Shown: in pieces, positions 56,101 to 62,588 of the stretch
How positions within the stretch are numbered: position 1 is the stretch's first letter
Layout of the letters: each line of letters starts with the position of its first letter
Assembly (NCBI GenBank): GCA_016719925.1
Contig: JADJYC010000007.1
Coordinates: forward strand, 62,001-126,000
DNA length: 64,000 nt
Reading direction: 5' to 3'
Origin: Crocinitomicaceae bacterium
Lineage (GTDB): Bacteria > Bacteroidota > Bacteroidia > Flavobacteriales_D > Crocinitomicaceae
Notes under the pieces: model-generated
What the model saw: only the letters and a program-made list of their open reading frames with translations
Told to the model about the DNA's origin: nothing
Database searches by the model: none
Position numbers and translations under genes: made by a program

Positions 56101-56215
56101 TACCAAAAACGGTAAAGAAGCAACTGACGGTGTATATTTCTACATCTACTCTGCAACCGCAACTAACGGAACAACTTTCGAAGGACAGGGAAATGTCCAT
56201 CTGATCAGAAAATAA
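53114..56215 (+). CDS. Large T9SS client (type B), SprB-repeat-like
   Basis: 1033 residues with a signal peptide (ALSANAQ). The N-terminal domain (about 25-180; PTWYYFEIATDGNID, DIDFIIWGPFDD) is common in Bacteroidota surface proteins. SprB-like modules follow, each with a Cys and a GSxTVxxTGGSGGLTYxWN pattern (for example GYSDGSITVQSTGGSGGLTY). The tail has a PKD-like segment and a gliding-motility C-terminal domain (VFTPGGGDDANPVF, FDRWGKEMFHFDS, DGVYFYIY). It is exported by T9SS and probably anchored to the surface. It is co-transcribed with the small secreted protein 17 bases upstream. Confidence 0.9.
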   Translation: MLFNKGFIKKVGLIMIGSLSALSANAQVNDECDEMEPICTDAGLSFTAQTGVTIGPDPNDYGCLFSQPNPTWYYFEIATDGNIDMNLFAPSDIDFIIWGPFDDLAEAQSYCGQMGVNPNAPEVDCSYSGTNNEFPSIPSAVTGDVYVMLITNYASIVQDVTLTQVGGTGSTDCTIITPDPCVSDPGTYTVEKNGVLTTSSSVYLCEDDEFELISDGNYILPNDTIPNPPGDGIYSATLMWLVYDAMPIDPDPDMDPGFQNIIIPGATISDVNNSTSPIVQALGCGTYYFVPVAGDDGVGGNGGVANLTNDNGGLDWDKNGNDCYLLGDPVEITYACEMNTATALDCNPPTTINGIDVQITGGAPGSYSVVNTGEGNLTSTTVPHDGTANINDLENNQGWSILITDSEGCTQTASGVFAAPVFQNITITPAPTCPSASTGSVNVTINGTSGNGGPYTIIMAGDPPTVGTTDSYADNAGTLVYIVVADDEGCISDSSVTITSAGHFIDVDVISLTGEDCYDDGNGSAQITADPSTPGVDVTEITWTGPSGQTPGGNPGGPANTGQTGMEPGNWSVTIADDLGCEVTIPIVITSPAELDLYVSNSNEPTCYGYSDGSITVQSTGGSGGLTYTWNPTNAVPGNTFNNLDAGIYWAYVTDQNGCIDSVMFDLGQPDSLWAEFTIKNIDCYGDSTGAIIVDAVNNAVGSVSYFWNLSGAAPNPPSTSNVANGLPVGTYVINIQDAFCYNEYYFTLTQSPEIVMVQFGSEPAFCRTASYQSGNGVVYGAASGGVPDYEYEWVNLENGDNSNNTTWGGLNPGTYQLTVTDDLGCTLVQTIELDSVNPIAAFDVISAELDGNLEGTAVVCASFDNNSEYFANPNDPNADTTFFWQLGYDVPWEISHDVNEVFDTCYYEEGIFEVCLVALNKNGCSDTACVNIIVHDYPILVAPNVFTPGGGDDANPVFTFEERQTAMETFECTVFDRWGKEMFHFDSIDDFWDGNTKNGKEATDGVYFYIYSATATNGTTFEGQGNVHLIRK

Positions 56216-56233
56216 TTTAAATACACTTTTAAT

Positions 56234-56267
56234 AAAAGGGATATTCAGAAATGAGTATCCCTTTTTT
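56234..56267 (+). terminator. Rho-independent terminator behind the 53114 gene
   Basis: AAAAGGGATA pairs with TATCCCTTTT around a 12-base loop, and the T-run continues to 56267. It lies 18 bases after the stop and ahead of ychF. Confidence 0.88.
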
Positions 56268-56282
56268 CTTTTAGGAATAAAC

Positions 56283-56290
56283 TATCTTTG
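56283..56290 (+). promoter_or_regulatory. Putative -7 box of ychF
   Basis: TATCTTTG is identical to the gyrB box, 19 bases ahead of the ychF ATG, just behind the preceding terminator. No clear -33 TTTG was seen. Confidence 0.4.
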
Positions 56291-56309
56291 CCACTCTAAA
56301 ATCAGAACG

Positions 56310-57410
56310 ATGTCTTTAAAATGCGGAATTGTTGGATTGCCGAATGTCGGAAAGTCAACATTGTTTAACTGCCTGTCAAATGCAAAAGCACAGGCTGCCA
56401 ATTTTCCATTTTGTACCATTGAACCAAATGTGGGTGTAATAACTGTTCCTGACAATCGTTTGTCTGAACTTGAAAAAATAGTAAACCCGGAAAGAGTTGT
56501 CCCAACAACAATTGAAATTGTAGATATAGCTGGTTTAGTAAAAGGAGCTTCAAAAGGTGAAGGACTTGGAAATAAATTTCTTGCAAACATCCGTGAAACA
56601 GATGCAATTATTCATGTGCTCAGATGTTTTGATGATCCAAATATTGTTCACGTGGATGGTTCTGTAAATCCTGTAAGAGATAAAGAAGTAGTTGATTTTG
56701 AATTGCAGCTGAAGGATTTGGAATCAGTGGAGTCAAAAGTAAATTCTTTAGGAAAGGCCGCAAAATCCGGTGACAAAGAAATTCTGAAACAACTTGATTA
56801 TTGCCAGCGTTTGAAAACCACACTTGAACAAGGTAAATCAGCAAGAACAGTTCAGCCATCAAACGATGCTGAAGAAAAAATTCTGAAAGATCTTCAGTTA
56901 TTGACAGCCAAACCTGTTTTGTATTTGTGCAATGTGGATGAAGCATCAGTAAAAACTGGTAATCAATACGTAGATCAGGTTAAGGCTGCTGTGAAAGATG
57001 AACAGGCAGAGGTCCTGGTTATCGGAACAAAAATTGAAGCCGACATTGCAGAACTGGAAACCTATGAAGAACGCCGGATGTTTCTGGATGAACTAGGTTT
57101 GGAAGAAGCGGGAGTGAACAGATTGATTCGTGCTGCATACAAACTTTTGAAATTACAAACCTATTTTACTGCCGGAGTAAAAGAAGTGAGAGCCTGGACA
57201 ATTCCTGTTGGTGCAACTGCTCCGCAGGCCGCCGGTGTTATTCATACTGATTTCGAAAAAGGATTTATCCGTGCTGAAGTAATGAAGATTAATGATTTCA
57301 TTTCGTTCGGGTCTGAACTGGCAGTTAAAGAAGCCGGCAAACTGGGTGTTGAAGGAAAAGCGTATGTTGTGGAAGACGGTGACATTATGCATTTCAGATT
57401 CAATGTCTGA
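56310..57410 (+). CDS. ychF: Redox-regulated ATPase YchF
   Basis: 366 residues, an Obg-family P-loop protein that prefers ATP. The Walker motif GLPNVGKST is at residues 9-17, the G3-like VDIAGLVKGASKGEGLGN follows, then the altered G4 NVDEASV, and a TGS-like C-terminal domain with FFTAGVKEVRAW-type TAGVKEVRAWTIPVG. YchF links ribosomes to stress responses. The length is normal. It is a single-gene unit with its own terminator-promoter boundary upstream. Confidence 0.95.
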   Translation: MSLKCGIVGLPNVGKSTLFNCLSNAKAQAANFPFCTIEPNVGVITVPDNRLSELEKIVNPERVVPTTIEIVDIAGLVKGASKGEGLGNKFLANIRETDAIIHVLRCFDDPNIVHVDGSVNPVRDKEVVDFELQLKDLESVESKVNSLGKAAKSGDKEILKQLDYCQRLKTTLEQGKSARTVQPSNDAEEKILKDLQLLTAKPVLYLCNVDEASVKTGNQYVDQVKAAVKDEQAEVLVIGTKIEADIAELETYEERRMFLDELGLEEAGVNRLIRAAYKLLKLQTYFTAGVKEVRAWTIPVGATAPQAAGVIHTDFEKGFIRAEVMKINDFISFGSELAVKEAGKLGVEGKAYVVEDGDIMHFRFNV

Positions 57411-57495
57411 TTTTTCCGTTTATCCATTTTAATCGGCTTTTACTTTTCATAAAGTCCATCAATCCGTTTATTTAATTTATCAGAACTGTATTTCG

Positions 57496-57503
57496 TAAGT
57501 TTG
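57496..57503 (+). promoter_or_regulatory. Putative -7 box of the LytS/LytTR operon
   Basis: TAAGTTTG matches TAnnTTTG exactly and ends 4 bases ahead of the kinase ATG, which would give a leaderless or nearly leaderless mRNA. Confidence 0.35.
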
Positions 57504-57507
57504 AAAT

Positions 57508-58560
57508 ATGGAAAGAAAAACCATTTTATATTGGGTTGCACAAGTAATTGGCTGGAGTGCCTATTATGTATTTTCCATTTTACTCCTTCTTGCCACCAAA
57601 CAATATATTGTAACTCTTAATCTAGTTCTTTGGGTTTCTGCCAGTATTTTATGTTCAATTATTTTATCGCATGGAATGAGATGGCTGATTCTGAAAATGG
57701 ATCTTTTATCAAAAAAGCTGGCAGTGCTTCTCACCTATTCAATCTTATTTTCTCTTGCTGCAGGGTTTGGGCTTGAAGCATTTCAATATGTTCTTGACAC
57801 CAGAATGAAACTGGATTTTGTTCTGAACAATCAGGTTGACCCGTTTGACTGGGCAATATATATGCTTGCCACAACCCGTTCTATGATTTTATTTGCTTTG
57901 TGGGCAGGTTTCTATTATGTTTTTATCATCATTGAAAAATCAAGAAAACAAGAATTACTGAATCTTCAGTGGCAGGCTTCTAAAAATGAAATTGAATTAA
58001 AAAATCTTCGTGCGCAATTGAATCCCCATTTTCTGTTTAACTCACTTAATTCAATCAGAGCATTGGTTGCTCTGAATCCTGAACAAGCCAAATCAGCGAT
58101 AACACAGCTATCAGGCCTGCTCAGAAATTCCATCAATCTGGGTAAACTTAAATTGATTTCATTAAAAGATGAGCTGGAGCTTGTTGAACATTATCTGAAA
58201 TTGGAGCAGATTCGTTTTGAAGAAAGATTAAGAGTTACTGTTAAAACATCTGATGTAGTCAAAAACTGTCAGATACCTCCGTTGATGATTCAGACGCTGG
58301 TTGAGAATGCTATTAAACACGGAATTTCAAAATCAATTTCTGGTGGTGATATTGATATCACTGCAGATATGACCGGAAATAAATTACAAATCACAATAGA
58401 TAACACCGGGAATTTAGGCTCAATTGGTGATGAAGAAAATGGAGTTGGAATTACAAATACCAAAAAAAGACTTGCGATACTTTTTGGTGACCGGGCAGAT
58501 TTTTCTTTGAAACAAGTAGGCGATAAAGTCAGGGCAAACATTCAAATTCAATACACATGA
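57508..58560 (+). CDS. LytS-type sensor histidine kinase
   Basis: 350 residues. Four membrane helices (residues about 8-145) make up the sensor part. The His_kinase domain has the phospho-acceptor His174 in LNPHFLFNSLNSI, and the HATPase domain has NAIKHGISKSI and GVGITNTKKRL. This is the kinase class that pairs with LytTR regulators. Its stop overlaps the start of the response-regulator gene by ATGA, so the pair is translationally coupled. The signal is unknown. Confidence 0.92.
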   Translation: MERKTILYWVAQVIGWSAYYVFSILLLLATKQYIVTLNLVLWVSASILCSIILSHGMRWLILKMDLLSKKLAVLLTYSILFSLAAGFGLEAFQYVLDTRMKLDFVLNNQVDPFDWAIYMLATTRSMILFALWAGFYYVFIIIEKSRKQELLNLQWQASKNEIELKNLRAQLNPHFLFNSLNSIRALVALNPEQAKSAITQLSGLLRNSINLGKLKLISLKDELELVEHYLKLEQIRFEERLRVTVKTSDVVKNCQIPPLMIQTLVENAIKHGISKSISGGDIDITADMTGNKLQITIDNTGNLGSIGDEENGVGITNTKKRLAILFGDRADFSLKQVGDKVRANIQIQYT

Positions 58561-59273
58561 GAACGATAATAGTAGATGATGAGCGTCTGGCAAGAGAAGA
58601 GCTGAAAGCACTTCTGTCAGAATATCCGGCTGTAGAACTTATTGGTGAATATAAAAATACCATTGAGGCAAAAGTAGCTATTGAAAATGATGCGCCGGAT
58701 CTTGTTTTTATGGATATTCAGATGCCCGGTGAGACAGGACTCGAATTACTTGAAAAATTAAAAAATCCGCCGCGAACTGTTTTTGTTACTGCATATGATG
58801 AACATGCTATAAAAGCATTTGAACTCAATGCGTATGATTATCTGATGAAGCCAATTGATCCGGACCGGTTATCAGAAGTATTCAAAAGACTCACAGAAGA
58901 AAATCAAACACCTGCCAGTGTTGTCAACAATGATAAATTAAAATCAGGTAATCAGGTATTAATTAAAGACGGAGAAAAGGTTTGGTTTATCAAAGTAGAT
59001 GATATACGTTATTTTGAGTCTGAAGGTAATTATGTGAAAGTACATTTTGATAAATTCAAACCATTGATACTTCGTTCACTTAACAGTCTGGAAGAACGTA
59101 TGGATGAAAAACTTTTTTTCAGAGCCAACAGAAAATTCATTGTTAACCTGAATCATATTGTAAACATTGAAAACTGGTTCAGCGGCGGCTTGCAGGTTGA
59201 ACTTTCCTGCGGAACAAAAATTGAAATTTCCCGAAGACAAACTATCCGTTTCAAAGACCAGTTCAGTCTTTGA
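58557..59273 (+). CDS. LytTR-family response regulator
   Basis: 238 residues. The receiver domain has the acidic pair Asp7-Asp8, the phospho-acceptor Asp53 in FMDIQMPGE, Thr78 and Lys98 in LMKPID. The LytTR DNA-binding domain (about 135-238) has YFESEGNYVKVHFDKFKP and FFRANRKFIVNLNHI. It is partnered with the kinase just upstream. The target promoters are not identified. The gene is convergent with the secreted-protein gene, with only 3 bases between. Confidence 0.93.
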   Translation: MRTIIVDDERLAREELKALLSEYPAVELIGEYKNTIEAKVAIENDAPDLVFMDIQMPGETGLELLEKLKNPPRTVFVTAYDEHAIKAFELNAYDYLMKPIDPDRLSEVFKRLTEENQTPASVVNNDKLKSGNQVLIKDGEKVWFIKVDDIRYFESEGNYVKVHFDKFKPLILRSLNSLEERMDEKLFFRANRKFIVNLNHIVNIENWFSGGLQVELSCGTKIEISRRQTIRFKDQFSL

Positions 59274-59276
59274 TTT

Positions 59277-59852
59277 TCATGGAGGATAAGGTCCGAAATA
59301 ACTGATGCATGGATTATTTCCGGTAAAGCATGCATCAAAAAATGAGTGGTTAAAAATCTGTTTTATTTCAGGACTTTCAACAGTAAACTCAAGAAAATAA
59401 GACGCCCACCAGCGTTTATAACACAGCACATCCTCTTCATAATCATTGCCTAAATTTTTTGGTTTGTATTTTTCAGCAAACTCATCGTACGAACATTCTT
59501 TATACATTTCACGGAGTGCATACTTTCCAGGTTTAAGTAGCAGTTTTATTGTGCCGTTCTGATCTGATTTGACAATTATTTTTTCATTGGTATCCAGACA
59601 ATACAACATGAAAGGCGTGTTTGACAAAATGCTGTAATTATTCAATTCAGATTCATCCGGATAAGCGCCACCGCAATAAGGATAATAGTGACTCACATTT
59701 ACCTCAATGTTGGCATCGCCAATTAATGAATCATTCTGCGGACCATACTCCACGGTTTGTGTTTTACGGATCATGCGTTTGTACTGCGCATGTGACTTTA
59801 CGGAATATGCGATAAAAAATATCAGAACTGTAAAAACCAAACTTTGTTTCAT
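59277..59852 (-). CDS. Small secreted protein of unknown function
   Basis: 191 residues counted from the ATG at 59852, giving a signal peptide ending in YSVKSHAQ. An in-frame ATG at 59900 would overlap the GNAT gene and add a non-signal N-terminus. A beta-rich region (GTIKLLLKPGKYALREMYKEC) resembles a carboxypeptidase-regulatory-like or prealbumin-like fold. The Cys-rich C-terminus (CYKRWW, FFDACFTGNNPC) may form disulfides. It is the last gene of the minus-strand operon that starts at 62245. The function is unknown. Confidence 0.72.
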   Translation of the reverse strand: MKQSLVFTVLIFFIAYSVKSHAQYKRMIRKTQTVEYGPQNDSLIGDANIEVNVSHYYPYCGGAYPDESELNNYSILSNTPFMLYCLDTNEKIIVKSDQNGTIKLLLKPGKYALREMYKECSYDEFAEKYKPKNLGNDYEEDVLCYKRWWASYFLEFTVESPEIKQIFNHSFFDACFTGNNPCISYFGPYPP

Positions 59853-59883
59853 ACTCTCAAATACAAAGTCACGCTTAATAGGT

Positions 59884-60471
59884 TCATTTTTCAAGAACAT
59901 ATCTCACCATGGGCCGATTGGGTGATTTCTGATCAACAACCGTGAATCCTGCTTTTTCAAAAGATTTGTACAAACCAATCCAGGCAAATGCATCTGGTAA
60001 TTTACCAGATGGAATTACAGGATAAGCTTCCAGAATTTTTATTTTGTTTGTTCTGGCATACTTAATAATTCCTTTGAGCAATTTGACCGATAAGCCCTGA
60101 TTTCTGAAATCCTTATGAATAAATGTACATGGAATTGACCAGACTTTTTTTGTATCAATGGGTTTATGAATTCGTGATCTGCCTAGTTTGAAAAAATCTT
60201 CCCTTGGAGCAAGTGCTGCCCAAGCAACTGCTTTATCATTTATCAGTGCAAGAATTCCTGTTGGTTTTTGATTATTTACAAGAGCCAGCATTTTTTGTTT
60301 ATTGCCGTAGTTCTTTTTGCCATGCTCCCATTCCTGTTTTGGTAATCTGAAATGCATACACCAGCAACCTCCGCAGGCGCCTTTTTCACCAAATAATTCT
60401 TCAAATAAATTCCAGTTTTTTTCACTTAATGGTTCAATGCGCAATTCATTATTTGTTTTGAATTTGCTCAT
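59884..60471 (-). CDS. GNAT-family N-acetyltransferase
   Basis: 195 residues. The acetyl-CoA-binding region is IPCTFIHKDFRNQGLSVKLL, a variant of the RxxGxG/A loop, and the last strand is FEKAGFTVV. An N-terminal Cys-rich segment (GACGGCWCMHFRLP) matches a GNAT subgroup found in many bacteria. The substrate is unknown. It lies 8 bases behind the threonylcarbamoyl synthase gene in the same operon. Confidence 0.82.
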   Translation of the reverse strand: MSKFKTNNELRIEPLSEKNWNLFEELFGEKGACGGCWCMHFRLPKQEWEHGKKNYGNKQKMLALVNNQKPTGILALINDKAVAWAALAPREDFFKLGRSRIHKPIDTKKVWSIPCTFIHKDFRNQGLSVKLLKGIIKYARTNKIKILEAYPVIPSGKLPDAFAWIGLYKSFEKAGFTVVDQKSPNRPMVRYVLEK

Positions 60472-60479
60472 TTGACTGA

Positions 60480-61094
60480 TTAAAGATTCAGTTCACCTAT
60501 TCCCTGTCTGATAATTTCAGGTTCGTCACCGGTAAGATCAACAACCGTTGAAGGTTCTTTTTTTCCAAAACCTCCGTCAATAATTGCATCAACCATATTA
60601 TTCCATTTCTCAAAAATCATATCCGGATCAGTTGAATATTCCAGTATGGCATCTTCATCATGCAATGAACCGGTAACAAGCGGATTTCCAAGACGGGTGA
60701 CAATTTCATTTACAATCGCATTGTCAGGAATACGGATTCCCACCGTTTTTTTATTGGTCTCAAATAATTTTGGAATACGCGCAGATGCTTCCAGAATAAA
60801 TGTAAACGGACCGGGTAAATTTTTATTCAGAATTTTATAGGTTGGACGATCAATCGCTTTTGTATAGTCAGCTAAAGAACTCAGGTCAGAAAAAACAATT
60901 GAAAAATTGGCATGCTTCATTTTGGAGTCTTTCAGTTTTGCAAGTCGTTCAATGGCTCTTTTATTCATCAGGCTGCAGCCAAAAGCATAAACCGTATCTG
61001 TTGGATAGATAATGACACCACCTTTTTCAAGGATATCAACAACCTGCTGAATCTTCCGCTGATCCGGTGAATCCGGATAAATTTTGTAAAGCAT
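60480..61094 (-). CDS. L-threonylcarbamoyladenylate synthase (TsaC/Sua5/YciO family)
   Basis: 204 residues counted from the ATG at 61094. The YrdC-like fold shows GGVIIYPTDTVYAFGCSLMN, KDSKMKHANFSIVFSDLSS, LPGPFTFILEASARIP and TVGIRIPDNAIV. In the TsaC role it makes threonylcarbamoyl-AMP for tRNA t6A modification. The domain alone does not separate TsaC from the YciO paralogue, so no symbol is given. It is 8 bases downstream of the AAA ATPase gene. Confidence 0.87.
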   Translation of the reverse strand: MLYKIYPDSPDQRKIQQVVDILEKGGVIIYPTDTVYAFGCSLMNKRAIERLAKLKDSKMKHANFSIVFSDLSSLADYTKAIDRPTYKILNKNLPGPFTFILEASARIPKLFETNKKTVGIRIPDNAIVNEIVTRLGNPLVTGSLHDEDAILEYSTDPDMIFEKWNNMVDAIIDGGFGKKEPSTVVDLTGDEPEIIRQGIGELNL

Positions 61095-61102
61095 ATTTAA
61101 TC

Positions 61103-62245
61103 TCAAATGTAATTAAACCTGTTCATATACACTCTTTTCATCCATTGTTTATAGAGCGGATCCATGAATTCAATTGTTTTACCGTAGATGTCAATCATTT
61201 CTTTATCAACAAGTGCCTTTCTGACTCTCACCACATTTGCTGAACTGCCCAGATCATACATACGGATTGTTTCAGCAGTGCTGAATTGCTTCACAACATT
61301 TACAAGTGCTCTCAGAAAACGTATCTGATAATTAGACAAAAGATCTGTTTCTCGGTGAAAAAGCAAATCATGTGTCACAAGCAATTCATCAATAGACTGG
61401 TCAACTATTTTAACACTGCAGGATTTGGTGGTGTTTTCCCAGGACATTGCTGCCAGCTGCTGAACAAAGTAGGGATGATTTTCCATGGTTGTTATTATTT
61501 TTTCAACGGCATCGGCATGAATCTCCTTTTTTGTTTTTTTAAACTGACGGAGAAGATATTTTTGCCAGTGGGGTGTATCAATTTTCTGGAGAAAAAATAC
61601 GTCACCGAATTTATAAAATGGCATGGATTTGTTTTCAAACAACTCTGCAAGCATATTGCGTTTGCTGCCGTACAGACAATAAACGGCATGCTGATGATGC
61701 TGCCATTGTGCTCTTAGTTTTTTCTGAAACGCAAGCGGATTTGAAAAATAGGCGATATTCTGAAATTCATCTACACAAATAACCAGTTCTATCTTTTTCA
61801 GTTTTGAAATACGCTCAGGCAGATTGAGAATTTCATCCGGATTTTTTTTGATCTCATGAATGTCAAACCCGAGTGAAAACTCTGTATTCGGATCTACACC
61901 AACACTTATTTTAGGTGTTACCAACCGGAACAAAAGTTTAACCGCATTGATACGCTCTTCAAGTTTCGTGTAGGTTGCCATCAGAATTTTTCTTGAAAAA
62001 GTTTCATAGAATTCTTTTTCATCCCTGACATTAAATAAGTCTATAAAAACCGGCACTATCTTTTTATCCGATGATGCCAGCGAAGTTGCTGCATATTTCA
62101 CCAGAGACGACTTACCCCATCTGCGTGGTGAAATCAATACCGTGTTGATTTTTGACTTAAAATTTCGCTGCAAAAATGCAATCTCTTTTTCACGGTTTAC
62201 AAAGTAAGATGACTCAATAACCTTGCCGTATTTGAATGGAATCAT
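61103..62245 (-). CDS. Archaeal-type AAA/NTPase-domain protein
   Basis: 380 residues. The ATP-binding loop SPRRWGKSSLVK (about 39-50) is typical of the archaeal-ATPase family in which Arg-Arg-x-Gly-Lys-Ser replaces the usual P-loop, and the Walker B is ELVICVDEFQN. The C-terminal part ends in a winged-helix-like region (SSANVVRVRKALVDKEMIDI). These STAND-related NTPases are often of unknown role and may act in defence or toxin-antitoxin-like systems. The gene is the first of an operon with tsaC-like and GNAT genes. The array at 62297-62371 reaches the -33 region of its likely promoter. Confidence 0.83.
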   Translation of the reverse strand: MIPFKYGKVIESSYFVNREKEIAFLQRNFKSKINTVLISPRRWGKSSLVKYAATSLASSDKKIVPVFIDLFNVRDEKEFYETFSRKILMATYTKLEERINAVKLLFRLVTPKISVGVDPNTEFSLGFDIHEIKKNPDEILNLPERISKLKKIELVICVDEFQNIAYFSNPLAFQKKLRAQWQHHQHAVYCLYGSKRNMLAELFENKSMPFYKFGDVFFLQKIDTPHWQKYLLRQFKKTKKEIHADAVEKIITTMENHPYFVQQLAAMSWENTTKSCSVKIVDQSIDELLVTHDLLFHRETDLLSNYQIRFLRALVNVVKQFSTAETIRMYDLGSSANVVRVRKALVDKEMIDIYGKTIEFMDPLYKQWMKRVYMNRFNYI

Positions 62246-62270
62246 AGTACTGTCACTTTATATTATACCA

Positions 62271-62278
62271 CAAATATA
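62271..62278 (-). promoter_or_regulatory. Putative -7 box of the AAA ATPase operon
   Basis: Minus-strand TATATTTG matches TAnnTTTG exactly, 25 bases ahead of the ATG at 62245. The -33 position would fall on the first unit of the 15-bp repeat array, so binding of a protein to the array could control initiation. Confidence 0.45.
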
Positions 62279-62296
62279 CCAATAAATATAACTTCT

Positions 62297-62371
62297 TTGT
62301 TACTAACACATCAATTAGTAACCATTTTGTTACTAACAATGTTGTTACATACTAATTTGTTACATGAAAAT
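62297..62371. repeat. Phased array of five 15-bp units (TTGTTAC core)
   Basis: Units start at 62297, 62312, 62327, 62342 and 62357, exactly 15 bases apart. Units 1, 3, 4 and 5 start with TTGTTAC; units 1 and 3 share TTGTTACTAAC. Unit 2 carries the inverted core TAGTAAC. The array lies just upstream of the AAA operon's -7 box. It looks like an operator or iteron cluster for a multimeric DNA-binding protein. Confidence 0.7.
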
Positions 62372-62399
62372 AACTGCAGTGAAACGCGTTCAGATAAAT

Positions 62400-62588
62400 T
62401 TATTTGTCCTTTGATTTTCCTTTGACAAGACCGGTTTTTTTGTCATAACCGTAAGGACAGTGACGGCATCCGCTTTTACAGCAGAAGCCGCGCTTCAGAA
62501 GATATTTTTCAGTAAATACGATGTAGCCCTCCGGAGTTTTGTAAAAATCATCAGGCTCAAGATGAGCTGTTTTTGAAAAGCCGTCCAT
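62400..62588 (-). CDS. DUF5522-like small Cys-rich protein
   Basis: 62 residues. LEPDDFYKTPEGYIVFTEKY is followed by LKRGFCCKSGCRHCPYGYD, the pattern of DUF5522. The four Cys (CC-x3-C-x2-C) suggest a metal or Fe-S site. Its ATG shares a base with the stop of the upstream T9SS type A gene (TAATG), so translation is probably coupled. Small proteins of this family occur widely in Bacteroidota, and the function is unknown. Confidence 0.8.
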   Translation of the reverse strand: MDGFSKTAHLEPDDFYKTPEGYIVFTEKYLLKRGFCCKSGCRHCPYGYDKKTGLVKGKSKDK

